Shown here piece after piece: positions 8,570-16,461 of a DNA stretch of 64,000 bases. Position 1 is the stretch's first letter; each line of letters starts with the position of its first letter. The stretch is from Niveispirillum fermenti (GTDB lineage: Bacteria; Pseudomonadota; Alphaproteobacteria; Azospirillales; Azospirillaceae). Location: contig NZ_JBLTXA010000005.1 of assembly GCF_048066175.1 (NCBI RefSeq), forward strand, positions 270,060 to 334,059, written 5' to 3'. Below the pieces are notes generated by a model. The model saw nothing but the letters and a program-made list of their open reading frames with translations, ran no database searches and was not told the origin of the DNA. Both the position numbers and the translations under genes were made by a program.

Positions 8570-9298
8570 TCAGCCGGCGGGCTTCGTCACCTCGATATTG
8601 ACGGCGCCGGTGCGGTCGTGGATGTGCTGGCGCGATTTCCAGCAAAAGCCCGTCTGCGGGTCGATCCAGTAATGGTTCTCGAACGGCTTCATCCCGGCGA
8701 TCTCCACCTGCTCACGCAGATGAGACAGCCTGTGGGGCCGGTCCAGGATCGTCACCGTCTCCTCCCCCAGATCCGTCCATCGGCCGCGAACGGCAAGATC
8801 GAACAGGCCGGCCGCCTGGATGTCGATGAACCGGACCCATTCCTGACCGGCCAGCCGGCGCAGATCGGGCACCTTGTCATCGACAAAGCGGGTGCGGGAC
8901 AGATCGCCGGGCAGGCCCACGGTCTGCACCAGGAACGGGCCGCGCGTCACCAGAACCTGGCGGGTCTGGCTATAGTAATAGTGTGCCCCATTTCCGCCGA
9001 TTTCGCCCAACACCATGAAGGCCTTGCTGCTATCTTCCAGCCAAGCCAGAATCGATGCATAAGGCAGGGCGTCCGCCTGTTCACGGGTAACAGGCGACCC
9101 ACCGCCCACACCGCCGACCGCCGCCACAGTTGCCCAGTACGGAGATTCAGTGTTAACCAGGGCACATCCAGACAGGGCGCTGGCCGGTAGCGTGCTGGCC
9201 GCGATCAGGCCCAGGCACTGGCGGCGGCTCAACCGGGCCGGAATGTCTGCCGGATTGTCTGCCAGAATGTCTCTGGGGTCGCACTTGGGAAGTGTCAT
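8570..9298 (-). CDS. YjbF/GfcB-like lipoprotein of polysaccharide export
   Basis: 242 residues from ATG at 9298. A 22-residue N-terminal tail leads to a twin-arginine-like SRRQCLGLIAAS and a lipobox ending LSGC, so the mature protein is probably an outer-membrane lipoprotein. The rest, with VTRGPFLVQTVGLPGDL, WTDLGEETV, GMKPFENHYWIDPQTGFCW and KSRQHI, matches the YjbF/GfcB capsule lipoprotein family. In E. coli this gene is co-directional with yjbE-G-H; here it is inverted. Its start codon is almost back to back with that of the SLBB export gene, leaving no room for separate promoters between them. No clear ribosome site precedes the ATG, so a shorter TTG start near the RR motif remains possible. 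Confidence 0.8.
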   Translation of the reverse strand: MTLPKCDPRDILADNPADIPARLSRRQCLGLIAASTLPASALSGCALVNTESPYWATVAAVGGVGGGSPVTREQADALPYASILAWLEDSSKAFMVLGEIGGNGAHYYYSQTRQVLVTRGPFLVQTVGLPGDLSRTRFVDDKVPDLRRLAGQEWVRFIDIQAAGLFDLAVRGRWTDLGEETVTILDRPHRLSHLREQVEIAGMKPFENHYWIDPQTGFCWKSRQHIHDRTGAVNIEVTKPAG

Positions 9299-9308
9299 GG
9301 AGAACTCG

Positions 9309-12248
9309 ATGCGTCGTGTGTTCAGGGGGGCCGTCACCGGACGGCGCCTGGGGTTGGGTCTAGCATGTGCGGCCCTGCTTGTCAGTGTCGCGATGCCGGT
9401 ATCGGCCCAGACCATCGAGTTGCCGAACGGCACCATCGATCTGCAGCGGCTCCAGGGACAACGCGGTGACATGGATGGGAACTACACTGTCCCGTCCGCC
9501 CTGGACCGTGCCCGGTCGGGCAGCCGGTATGACGATCCGCGCCTGACCGACCCGTCGCGCGGCACCCCGTCCCGCTTCGATACGCGCGACCCCGCCGGCT
9601 ATTACGGGGCCGACACCGAGCTGGCGCGCCCGTCCGCCCTGGAGCAGCAATATTCCCAGCGCGCCGGCCGCAGGCTGGAACAGTTCGGCTATGACTGGCG
9701 CCATGACGGGCGGCTGGTGGCCACCGGCCTGCTGAACGGTGCCGTGCCTGAAGATTACGTGCTGGGAATCGGCGACGAGCTGGTCGTCACCCTGCGCGGC
9801 CAGGTCAACAGCACCAGCAGCGTGCGCATCGACCGCGAGGGCCGCATCGTGCTGCCCAACATGGCCCCGGTCACCGCCGCGGGCCGTTCGTTCGGTGAAT
9901 TCCGCGACGATCTGACGGCCCAGGCCCAGGCGGCGTTCCTGCAGACCAACGTGTTCGTTTCCGTCGGTTCGGTGCGCAGCATCGGCGTGCTGGTCACGGG
10001 GGAGGTGAACCTGCCCGGCCGCTATACGCTGACCAGCTTCTCCAGCCTGATCGACGCCCTGACCCAGGCCGACGGCATCCGCAAGTCGGGCAGCCTGCGC
10101 AACCTGCGCATCATGCGCGGCGGCCGGACGGTGGCCATCGACCTTTACGACGTGCTGCTGGGCACGCGCACCGTCAACGACCTGCGCTTGCAGGACGGCG
10201 ACCAGATCATCGTGCCCGCCATCGGCGACACGGTGGCGGTACAGGGCGATGTGGTCCGCCCCGGCATCTATGAATTGAAGTCCGGGCAATCCACCGTGAC
10301 CGGCGTGCTGGAACTGGCCGGCGGCGCGCAGCGCGCCCGCGGCAACCGGCTGGATATCCTGCGGCTGGACCGGTCGGGCCGCAACCAGGTGCTGCGCAAC
10401 GCGGCGCAGGGCGCCCGCATCCTGGCCGGCGACATCCTGCGCGTCGAGCTGCCGCGCGACGCCTTTGCCGTGGAAGGTGCCACGGAGCTGCCCGGCGGTC
10501 GTGGCCTGGCCGAGACCAAGACCCTGCGCGACCTGTTGTCCGATCCCTATGTGCTGACGGCCAACCCCTATCTGCCGCTGGCGGTGATCGAGACGGAGGA
10601 CCCGGCCACGCGGCAGCGCCGTTATGTGCCCGTGGACCTTCTGCGGGTGCTGGACGGCTCGATGAACGTCTCGCTGCGCGAGCGCGACAGGGTGATCTTC
10701 CTCAGCCAGACGGATATCCGCTATCTGGGATCCGCCGATGTCCAGGCCGTGCTGCGCGGCGAACAGCCGCCCAGCCTGAAGCTGGCCATGGACAACCAGT
10801 TGATGGGCGAGAAGCTGGCCGTCAGCGGTGTGGCCGGCGCCGCCGGCGCGGCCTATCCCGGCACCGCGCAGGCGGCCGGGAACAATGGCGCTGCCAACCG
10901 CACGCGCGGCGAGGCGCAGCAGCAGCCATGGCGCGGCAGCGACGATGCCTATCGCGGCGACCGTCCGCTGGACCCGCTGCTGGTCAACCCCGATCTGGCG
11001 GCGGCGCGGTCGTCGCGCCGGCTGATCGGCACCTATGCCGACCCGCAGAATCCGGCGGGTATCCGGCTGATCGAATCCGATATCGAATGCGGCGGTCTGC
11101 AGACGCTGGCGGCGCTGGCGTCGGAGGGCCTGCAGCAGCGCTATTCCGTGGCCATGCGCTCCGGCGCGCGCCGGTCGGAAGACAGTTCGGTGATCGATGT
11201 CCGGGCCTGCCCCGCCGTCTTCAACCGCCATCCCGACCTGCTGCCCTTCCTGCTGGAATATGCCGTGTCCGTGGAAGGCGAGGTGCGCATTCCCGGGGTC
11301 TATCCCGTGGTTCCGGGCGCCCGCGCCGACAGCCTGCTGAAGGCCGTGGGCGGCGTGACGCTGGATGCCGACGGCGAGGCGGTGGAGGTCACGCAGGCCA
11401 ATGGCCAGCGCGCCACGGGCATCAGCCTGCAGCAACTGGCCACCAGCACCGTCGGCCCCGGCGATGTGATCCGCATCAGCAGCCGCGTGTCCAGCCGCGA
11501 GGTCGGCGTGGTCCGCGTGGCGGGCGAGGTCGTGCGCCCCGGCCGGTATGACATCAAGCGCGGGGAGCGCCTGTCGGAATTGCTGCGCCGTGTCGACGGC
11601 CTGACGGCCGAAGCCTATCCCTACGGCGCCATCTTCACGCGCGAACGGGTGCGTCAGGCCGAGGAGGCCGGCTATCGCCGTGCCGCCCTGGAACTGGAAC
11701 AGTCGCTGCCCAGCGTGCTGGCCGCATCGTCGGGTCAGGAGGCCGAGCAAGCCCGCCAGGCGCTGCCCTTCCTCCAGGGGCTGATCGGCAGCCTGCGCGC
11801 CGCGAAGGCGGTGGGGCGTGTCGTGATCGAGGTCGATCCCACGGTCCTGGCGGCCCGTCCGGAGCTGGATTTCGTGCTGGAACCGGGTGACACGCTGCTG
11901 ATCCCCAAGCGGCCCTCGCATGTCACCGTCTCCGGCGAGGTGCTGAACTCCAGTTCGGTGATGTTCAGGAGCGGCCTGTCGGCCCGCGATTACCTGCGCA
12001 TGGCCGGCGGTGCCACATCGGCGGCGGAACTGTCCGATGCCTTCGTCATCTATCCCAATGGCGAGTCCGAGCCGCTGCGCCTGGGCCGCTTCAGCGATGG
12101 CAGCGTTCCCATCCCGCCGGGGGCGACCATCGTTGTTCCCCGCGATCCGCAGCCCTTCAGCTTCATGACCATGACCCGCACGGTCGTCTCGCTGCTGAGC
12201 GATCTGGCCCTGACGGCCGCGTCGCTGGCCGTCATCAACAACAACTGA
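9309..12248 (+). CDS. Polysaccharide export protein with multiple SLBB domains
   Basis: 979 residues from ATG at 9309, which has GGAG 7 bases upstream; an in-frame ATG at 9297 is the alternative. A signal peptide ends near PVSAQ. The Poly_export domain begins at YVLGIGDELVVTLRGQ, followed by SLBB repeats (VTGEVNLPGRYTL, VQGDVVRPGIYELK, VEGEVRIPGVYPV, VAGEVVRPGRYDIK, VSGEVLNSSSVM). This is the Wza/GfcE type of outer-membrane or periplasmic channel component, but more than twice the length of Wza (about 380 residues) because of the extra SLBB copies. It is followed 16 bases later by YjbH, probably one operon. An Ala/Gly-rich linker lies at about 500-540. Confidence 0.9.
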   Translation: MRRVFRGAVTGRRLGLGLACAALLVSVAMPVSAQTIELPNGTIDLQRLQGQRGDMDGNYTVPSALDRARSGSRYDDPRLTDPSRGTPSRFDTRDPAGYYGADTELARPSALEQQYSQRAGRRLEQFGYDWRHDGRLVATGLLNGAVPEDYVLGIGDELVVTLRGQVNSTSSVRIDREGRIVLPNMAPVTAAGRSFGEFRDDLTAQAQAAFLQTNVFVSVGSVRSIGVLVTGEVNLPGRYTLTSFSSLIDALTQADGIRKSGSLRNLRIMRGGRTVAIDLYDVLLGTRTVNDLRLQDGDQIIVPAIGDTVAVQGDVVRPGIYELKSGQSTVTGVLELAGGAQRARGNRLDILRLDRSGRNQVLRNAAQGARILAGDILRVELPRDAFAVEGATELPGGRGLAETKTLRDLLSDPYVLTANPYLPLAVIETEDPATRQRRYVPVDLLRVLDGSMNVSLRERDRVIFLSQTDIRYLGSADVQAVLRGEQPPSLKLAMDNQLMGEKLAVSGVAGAAGAAYPGTAQAAGNNGAANRTRGEAQQQPWRGSDDAYRGDRPLDPLLVNPDLAAARSSRRLIGTYADPQNPAGIRLIESDIECGGLQTLAALASEGLQQRYSVAMRSGARRSEDSSVIDVRACPAVFNRHPDLLPFLLEYAVSVEGEVRIPGVYPVVPGARADSLLKAVGGVTLDADGEAVEVTQANGQRATGISLQQLATSTVGPGDVIRISSRVSSREVGVVRVAGEVVRPGRYDIKRGERLSELLRRVDGLTAEAYPYGAIFTRERVRQAEEAGYRRAALELEQSLPSVLAASSGQEAEQARQALPFLQGLIGSLRAAKAVGRVVIEVDPTVLAARPELDFVLEPGDTLLIPKRPSHVTVSGEVLNSSSVMFRSGLSARDYLRMAGGATSAAELSDAFVIYPNGESEPLRLGRFSDGSVPIPPGATIVVPRDPQPFSFMTMTRTVVSLLSDLALTAASLAVINNN

Positions 12249-12264
12249 TCGGGCGGAACATATT

Positions 12265-14790
12265 GTGAGGATCTATCGGTCCGGTGCGATGGCCACGGCC
12301 GCCATCGCCCTGATGGCGGTGGTGCCGGCGGCCAGCGGGCAGGAAAACCCTTTCCTGCCCTGGCGCCCGCCGGAAATCGTCAATGATTTCGGTGGCACGG
12401 GCCTTATCCAGACCCCGATCGCCCGCGCGGCGGAGGACGGGCAGGCCTATGCCGGCTTCACCTATGTCTGGCCCTACTCGCGTTACTTCATCACGGTGCA
12501 GGGACTGCCCTGGCTGGAAGCGACGCTGCGTTACACCAGCGTTGCCAACCGCTTTTACGGGCCGATCGATTTCTCGGGCACCCAGTCCTACAAGGATCGC
12601 GGCATTGACGTGAAGGTGCGGCTGGTGAAGGGCGATGCCAACTGGCCCAACATCGCCGTCGGCCTGCGCGACATCGCCGGCACGGGCCTGTTCGGGTCCG
12701 AATATGTCGTGGCCGACCAGAGCTTCGGCGATTTCGACATCTCCTTGGGCCTGGGCTGGGGCAACATGGGCACCCAGGGGCATTTCCGCAATCCGCTGAG
12801 CCTGTTCTCCAAGAAGTTCGACAGGCGGACGGACAGCTACACGCCGGGCGGCGGTGCCCTGTCGACCGATTTCTTCCGCGGCCGCGATGTGGCGCTGTTC
12901 GGCGGTGTCAGTTGGCGCACACCCCTGGAGGGGCTGACGCTCAAGGTCGAGTACGATCCCAACGATTACCAGCACGAGCCGCTGGAAAACAATCTGGCCC
13001 AGGACATTCCGGTCAATATCGGCATCGATTACAAGCCCTGGGACTGGCTTCAGGTCGGTGCGGCACTGGAGCGGGGCAACCGCGCCATGCTGCGCTTCGC
13101 GACCACTACGAATTTCCATAAGGCCAAGGGGCCCGGCAAGCTGGACCCGCCGCCCCCGCCCCTGATGCCGACAGGGCCGCAAGGCGGGCAGGCGACCACC
13201 GCCACCCCCCTGCCGGACAGCATGAGCCCGGCCGCCGCGGCACCCGTGGCGGGGGACGAGGCATCGGTGCGCACCGGCCTGGGCCGGCAGGCCGCCATGG
13301 ACGGCATTTCGCTCCAGCATTTCGCCCGTATCGACGGAGAAATCCGGATCACCGTGGCCGGCACTCCGATGCGCGACGGGGCCAGTGTCGCCTATGACCT
13401 GGCCCGCCGTGCCGTGGAACTGGCGCCCGACTTCCAGGGCAGGGTGCATGTGACCCGGGTGGAATACAATCTGCCCTGGATGGAAGCCAGCTTCGACGCC
13501 GGCGCCCTGCGCGAGGGGATGCCGCTGGCCGCGGCCCCGGAAGCGGAGATGGTGCCGGCGGTGCAGGGTGCGGCCCCGGACGAGGAGGTGCGCCAGGAAC
13601 TGGCCAGCCAGTTGCGGACCCAGGGTTTCTTCCTGTTCGCCGCCGACTATACGCAGCCGCGCGTCACCCTGTTCCTGGTCAATGGCCGCTATCGGCAGGT
13701 GCCCAAGGCCATCGGCCGGGCGGCCCGCACCGCCGCCGCCGTGCTGCCGCCCGAGTACCAGCAGATCCGCGTCATCTTCGTCGACAATGGCATGGAAATG
13801 CTGTCGGCCACACTCTACCGGTCGGACCTGGAGCGCGCCCTGTCGCCCCACGGCGGATCGATCGAGGAAGCCTGGATGCGCACCGAGATCGACCGGCCGG
13901 ACATGCGCATGGAGGAGGCAAGCCATCCGGAGGAGATGAGCTTCCCCTCCTTCGCCTGGAACCTGCGTCCGGCCCTGCGCCAGACGCTGGGCCGTCCGGA
14001 AGCCTTCGTGCTGTATCAGGCATGGGTGCGCCTGAACGGCAGCGTCGTCGTGACCCCCGGCCTCAATGTCGCCGGTGGTCTGGGCATCAACGTTTCCAAT
14101 AATTTCAACCGGATGCGCATCCCCTCGGACAGCCAGCTTCCGCATGTGCGGTCCGATATCAAGAATTACCTGCAGGAGGGCACCACGGCGATGACCTACC
14201 TGCAGGCCGACTATACCCAGCGCCTGGCCACCGACACCTATGGCCGCGTCTATGGCGGCTATCTGGAAGAGATGTTCGGTGGGGTCGGCAGCGAGGTGCT
14301 GTACAAGCCGTTCGGCCGGGAATGGGCCATCGGCATCGACGTCGCCTGGGCCAAGCAGCGCGATTATGACCAGTGGTTCAAGTTCCGCGACTATGATGTC
14401 GTGACCGGGCACATCACCGGCTATTATCATTACGAACCGATGGGCGTGGATGCGCGCGTCAAGGTCGGCCGTTACCTGGCCGGCGACAAGGGCGCGACGT
14501 TCGAGCTGTCGCGCACCTTCGACAGCGGCATCACGGTCGGCGCCTTCGCCACCTTCACCGATGTGTCGGCGGAGCAGTTCGGAGAGGGCCGCTTCGACAA
14601 GGGCATCTATTTCATCTTCCCGCTCGACAATCTCTATGTGAAGTCGACACGCGGCAGCCTGGGCTGGCTGTGGCGGCCCCTGACCCGTGATGGCGGCCAG
14701 ACGCTGAACAACCGCCGGCCGCTGATCGGTCAGGTGTCGACAGCCGACGGCACGGCCTTGCGCCGCAACTGGAACCTGTTACTGGATTGA
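12265..14790 (+). CDS. yjbH: YjbH-family outer-membrane exopolysaccharide protein
   Basis: 841 residues starting with GTG at 12265. A signal peptide (ATAAIALMAVVPAASG) leads to NDFGGTGLIQTPIAR, the characteristic opening of the YjbH/GfcD family, then many short aromatic beta-strand stretches (YAGFTYVWPYSRYF, GFFLFAADYTQPRVTLF, TYGRVYGGYLEEMFGG, YFIFPLDNLYV) expected of a barrel. A Pro/Ala-rich linker lies near 290-325. The family is thought to form part of the outer-membrane exit for exopolysaccharide. It sits 16 bases downstream of the SLBB gene. No Wzy, Wzx or Wzc gene is visible here, so polymer synthesis must be encoded elsewhere. Confidence 0.9.
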   Translation: MRIYRSGAMATAAIALMAVVPAASGQENPFLPWRPPEIVNDFGGTGLIQTPIARAAEDGQAYAGFTYVWPYSRYFITVQGLPWLEATLRYTSVANRFYGPIDFSGTQSYKDRGIDVKVRLVKGDANWPNIAVGLRDIAGTGLFGSEYVVADQSFGDFDISLGLGWGNMGTQGHFRNPLSLFSKKFDRRTDSYTPGGGALSTDFFRGRDVALFGGVSWRTPLEGLTLKVEYDPNDYQHEPLENNLAQDIPVNIGIDYKPWDWLQVGAALERGNRAMLRFATTTNFHKAKGPGKLDPPPPPLMPTGPQGGQATTATPLPDSMSPAAAAPVAGDEASVRTGLGRQAAMDGISLQHFARIDGEIRITVAGTPMRDGASVAYDLARRAVELAPDFQGRVHVTRVEYNLPWMEASFDAGALREGMPLAAAPEAEMVPAVQGAAPDEEVRQELASQLRTQGFFLFAADYTQPRVTLFLVNGRYRQVPKAIGRAARTAAAVLPPEYQQIRVIFVDNGMEMLSATLYRSDLERALSPHGGSIEEAWMRTEIDRPDMRMEEASHPEEMSFPSFAWNLRPALRQTLGRPEAFVLYQAWVRLNGSVVVTPGLNVAGGLGINVSNNFNRMRIPSDSQLPHVRSDIKNYLQEGTTAMTYLQADYTQRLATDTYGRVYGGYLEEMFGGVGSEVLYKPFGREWAIGIDVAWAKQRDYDQWFKFRDYDVVTGHITGYYHYEPMGVDARVKVGRYLAGDKGATFELSRTFDSGITVGAFATFTDVSAEQFGEGRFDKGIYFIFPLDNLYVKSTRGSLGWLWRPLTRDGGQTLNNRRPLIGQVSTADGTALRRNWNLLLD

Positions 14791-14823
14791 GGACGGGACC
14801 GGCCCGGGACCGGCTTGATTTAG

Positions 14824-14873
14824 CCGGGGCGTGTGGATCATGGTGGCCCGCCAGCCTGTTCCACACGCCCCGG
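14824..14873. repeat. Perfect 14-base inverted repeat after yjbH
   Basis: CCGGGGCGTGTGGA (14824-14837) pairs exactly with TCCACACGCCCCGG (14860-14873) across a 22-base loop, 33 bases after the yjbH stop. No T-run follows, so it may be a Rho-dependent or 3'-protecting structure rather than an intrinsic terminator. Confidence 0.65.
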
Positions 14874-14967
14874 AAATGGTTGATATCACACCGGGTGCCC
14901 GGGCACGGATGTTGATCATCATATCGGTTCCGGATCCACATCCGGGTTGAGCATTCGGTGTCTGAGC

Positions 14968-15909
14968 ATGATCGAAATTCTCCTGGCCACCTACAATGGT
15001 GCCCGCTACCTGCCGGAAATGATCAGGTCGCTGGACGGGCAGGATGCACCGTCCTTCAGGGTGCTGGTGCGCGATGATGGCTCCACCGACGGCACCCAGG
15101 CGATCCTGATGGCCTGGCGGGACCGCTGCCCTGACCGGGTCGCCATTCTGGAAACAGGCGCGCCGACAGGATCGGCATCCGGCAATTTCCGCCGCCTGAT
15201 GGAAGCCGCGTCGGGCGAATACATCCTGTTTGCCGACCAGGATGATTACTGGCACCCCGAAAAGATCAGCCGGACGGTGGCGGCGCTGCGCCAGGCCGGT
15301 GGTGACGGCAACCGGCCCGTGATGGCCTTCTGCGACCTGGTCGTGGTGGACGAGCAGCGCCGGCCCATCGCCGGCAGCTTCCGCCGCTTCCAGCAGCTTG
15401 ATATCGGGCAGGGACTGACGCTGCCGCGGCTTCTGGTGCAGAATGTCGTGACCGGTTGCGCCATGGGGATCAATAACGCGGCCTTGCGGCTGGGCCGGCA
15501 CGTGCCCGATGCGGCCCTGATGCATGATTGGTGGCTGGCGCTGATCTGTGCCGCCTGCGGAACCATCGTGCCCATGCCCGAGGCCCTGATCGATTACCGC
15601 CAGCACGGCGCCAACGTCGTGGGGGCCCAGGCCTACTCCACCAGGCGGACATTGCGAAGCTGGCTGACCGTCTGGCTCCGGTCGGAACGGCGCCATCGCT
15701 TCCAGCGCAACTATGCCCGCCTGATGGAGCAGGCTGCCGCCCTGGCTGAGAAACTCGGCTCCGCCTGCCCCCCGCAGGCGGCCCGCCAGATTGCCGGATT
15801 CCGCAGCCTCCCCATGGTCGATCCCGTGACCCGGCGGTTCCGCGCCCTGCGTGGCGGCTATCACCCATCAGGGGTATTGCGGGTTATGAGCTGGCTTGTA
15901 AGGATCTGA
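14968..15909 (+). CDS. Glycosyltransferase family 2
   Basis: 313 residues from ATG at 14968 (MIEILLATYNGARYL); a TTG at 14947 is a weaker option. The GT-A fold motifs are clear: LLATYNG, RDDGSTDGT (nucleotide-sugar Asp), FADQDDYW (DXD-type metal site), CDLVVVD, and HDWWLALICAACG acceptor-side residues, ending with LIDYRQHG. This resembles rhamnosyl or similar sugar transferases of O-antigen and exopolysaccharide loci, acting at the cytoplasmic face of the inner membrane. It stands between the export genes and the giant RTX gene and could serve either. Donor and acceptor are not predictable. Confidence 0.88.
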   Translation: MIEILLATYNGARYLPEMIRSLDGQDAPSFRVLVRDDGSTDGTQAILMAWRDRCPDRVAILETGAPTGSASGNFRRLMEAASGEYILFADQDDYWHPEKISRTVAALRQAGGDGNRPVMAFCDLVVVDEQRRPIAGSFRRFQQLDIGQGLTLPRLLVQNVVTGCAMGINNAALRLGRHVPDAALMHDWWLALICAACGTIVPMPEALIDYRQHGANVVGAQAYSTRRTLRSWLTVWLRSERRHRFQRNYARLMEQAAALAEKLGSACPPQAARQIAGFRSLPMVDPVTRRFRALRGGYHPSGVLRVMSWLVRI

Positions 15910-16461
15910 GAGGGCGCGTGTCCGGGCCGGGAGAATCAATCGCATGTGTGCCCGGCGCGGTGCGTCCCGTCCCCTGAAGGCTTCCGCCGGTTGCATCGGC
16001 ATTGGCCGCAGGCCGCTTTTGCCGCCTGGTGTTGCATTTCAGCCAAGATTTTAGTCGCTTCAAAAAAAATCTTCGATATCAGTCGCTTGCGGGAATTTCT
16101 TAATCAAGGGCCGCTGATCAGCGAACCCATGTTAAAGAGTTGGTGAACATTTTGCGTGCCCCTTTGGATTTCCTTCGCATTTGCTGCTTGCATCACGCGG
16201 ATAGCTCGCATAAAGAACCTAACGACGCATAACTTCGTGGGGGAGCGTTCTAGGGGCATGGTGTGGCCGAGCAAAATGTCTTCTGTCAGCTTTTTGCCTG
16301 TGCGCGCCGCCCAGATTTCGGCGGATGCCAACGTTTTATCCTATCCTTTGCGGACGGTGATTCGTCTGCAAATAGGCTCTTTGGCTCGCCGCATACCATT
16401 TTCCCAGAACACGCCTCTCTCAAGGTTAAGCGCGACCAAGCCTACTCACGGAGATTCATAG
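15910..16461 (+). promoter_or_regulatory. 552-base AT-richer leader region of the RTX/S-layer-type gene
   Basis: No supported gene; the short frames here lack ribosome sites and coding character. GC drops sharply after about 16035, with A-runs. Visible elements are a direct repeat AGTCGCTT at 16053 and 16081, a 12-base palindrome CGCTGATCAGCG (16112-16123) and the GGAG ribosome site at 16450-16453. A long, AT-rich leader fits a highly expressed surface protein mRNA. Promoter boxes cannot be assigned safely. Confidence 0.5.

Noticed and set aside
9150..9308. An upstream extension of the SLBB gene
   Set aside because: The extension would precede the signal peptide and overlap the YjbF-like gene; 9309 has a good ribosome site.
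9360..11921. An 853-codon minus-strand frame opposite the SLBB gene
   Set aside because: No domains; the SLBB repeats are clearly encoded on the plus strand.
12235..14430. A 731-codon minus-strand frame opposite yjbH
   Set aside because: Low-complexity shadow without a ribosome site; the yjbH signature is on the plus strand.
15946..16461. Short frames (15946-16146, 16156-16461, 16104-16331 minus) in the RTX leader
   Set aside because: No ribosome site, no family resemblance and unusual composition; treated as leader DNA.
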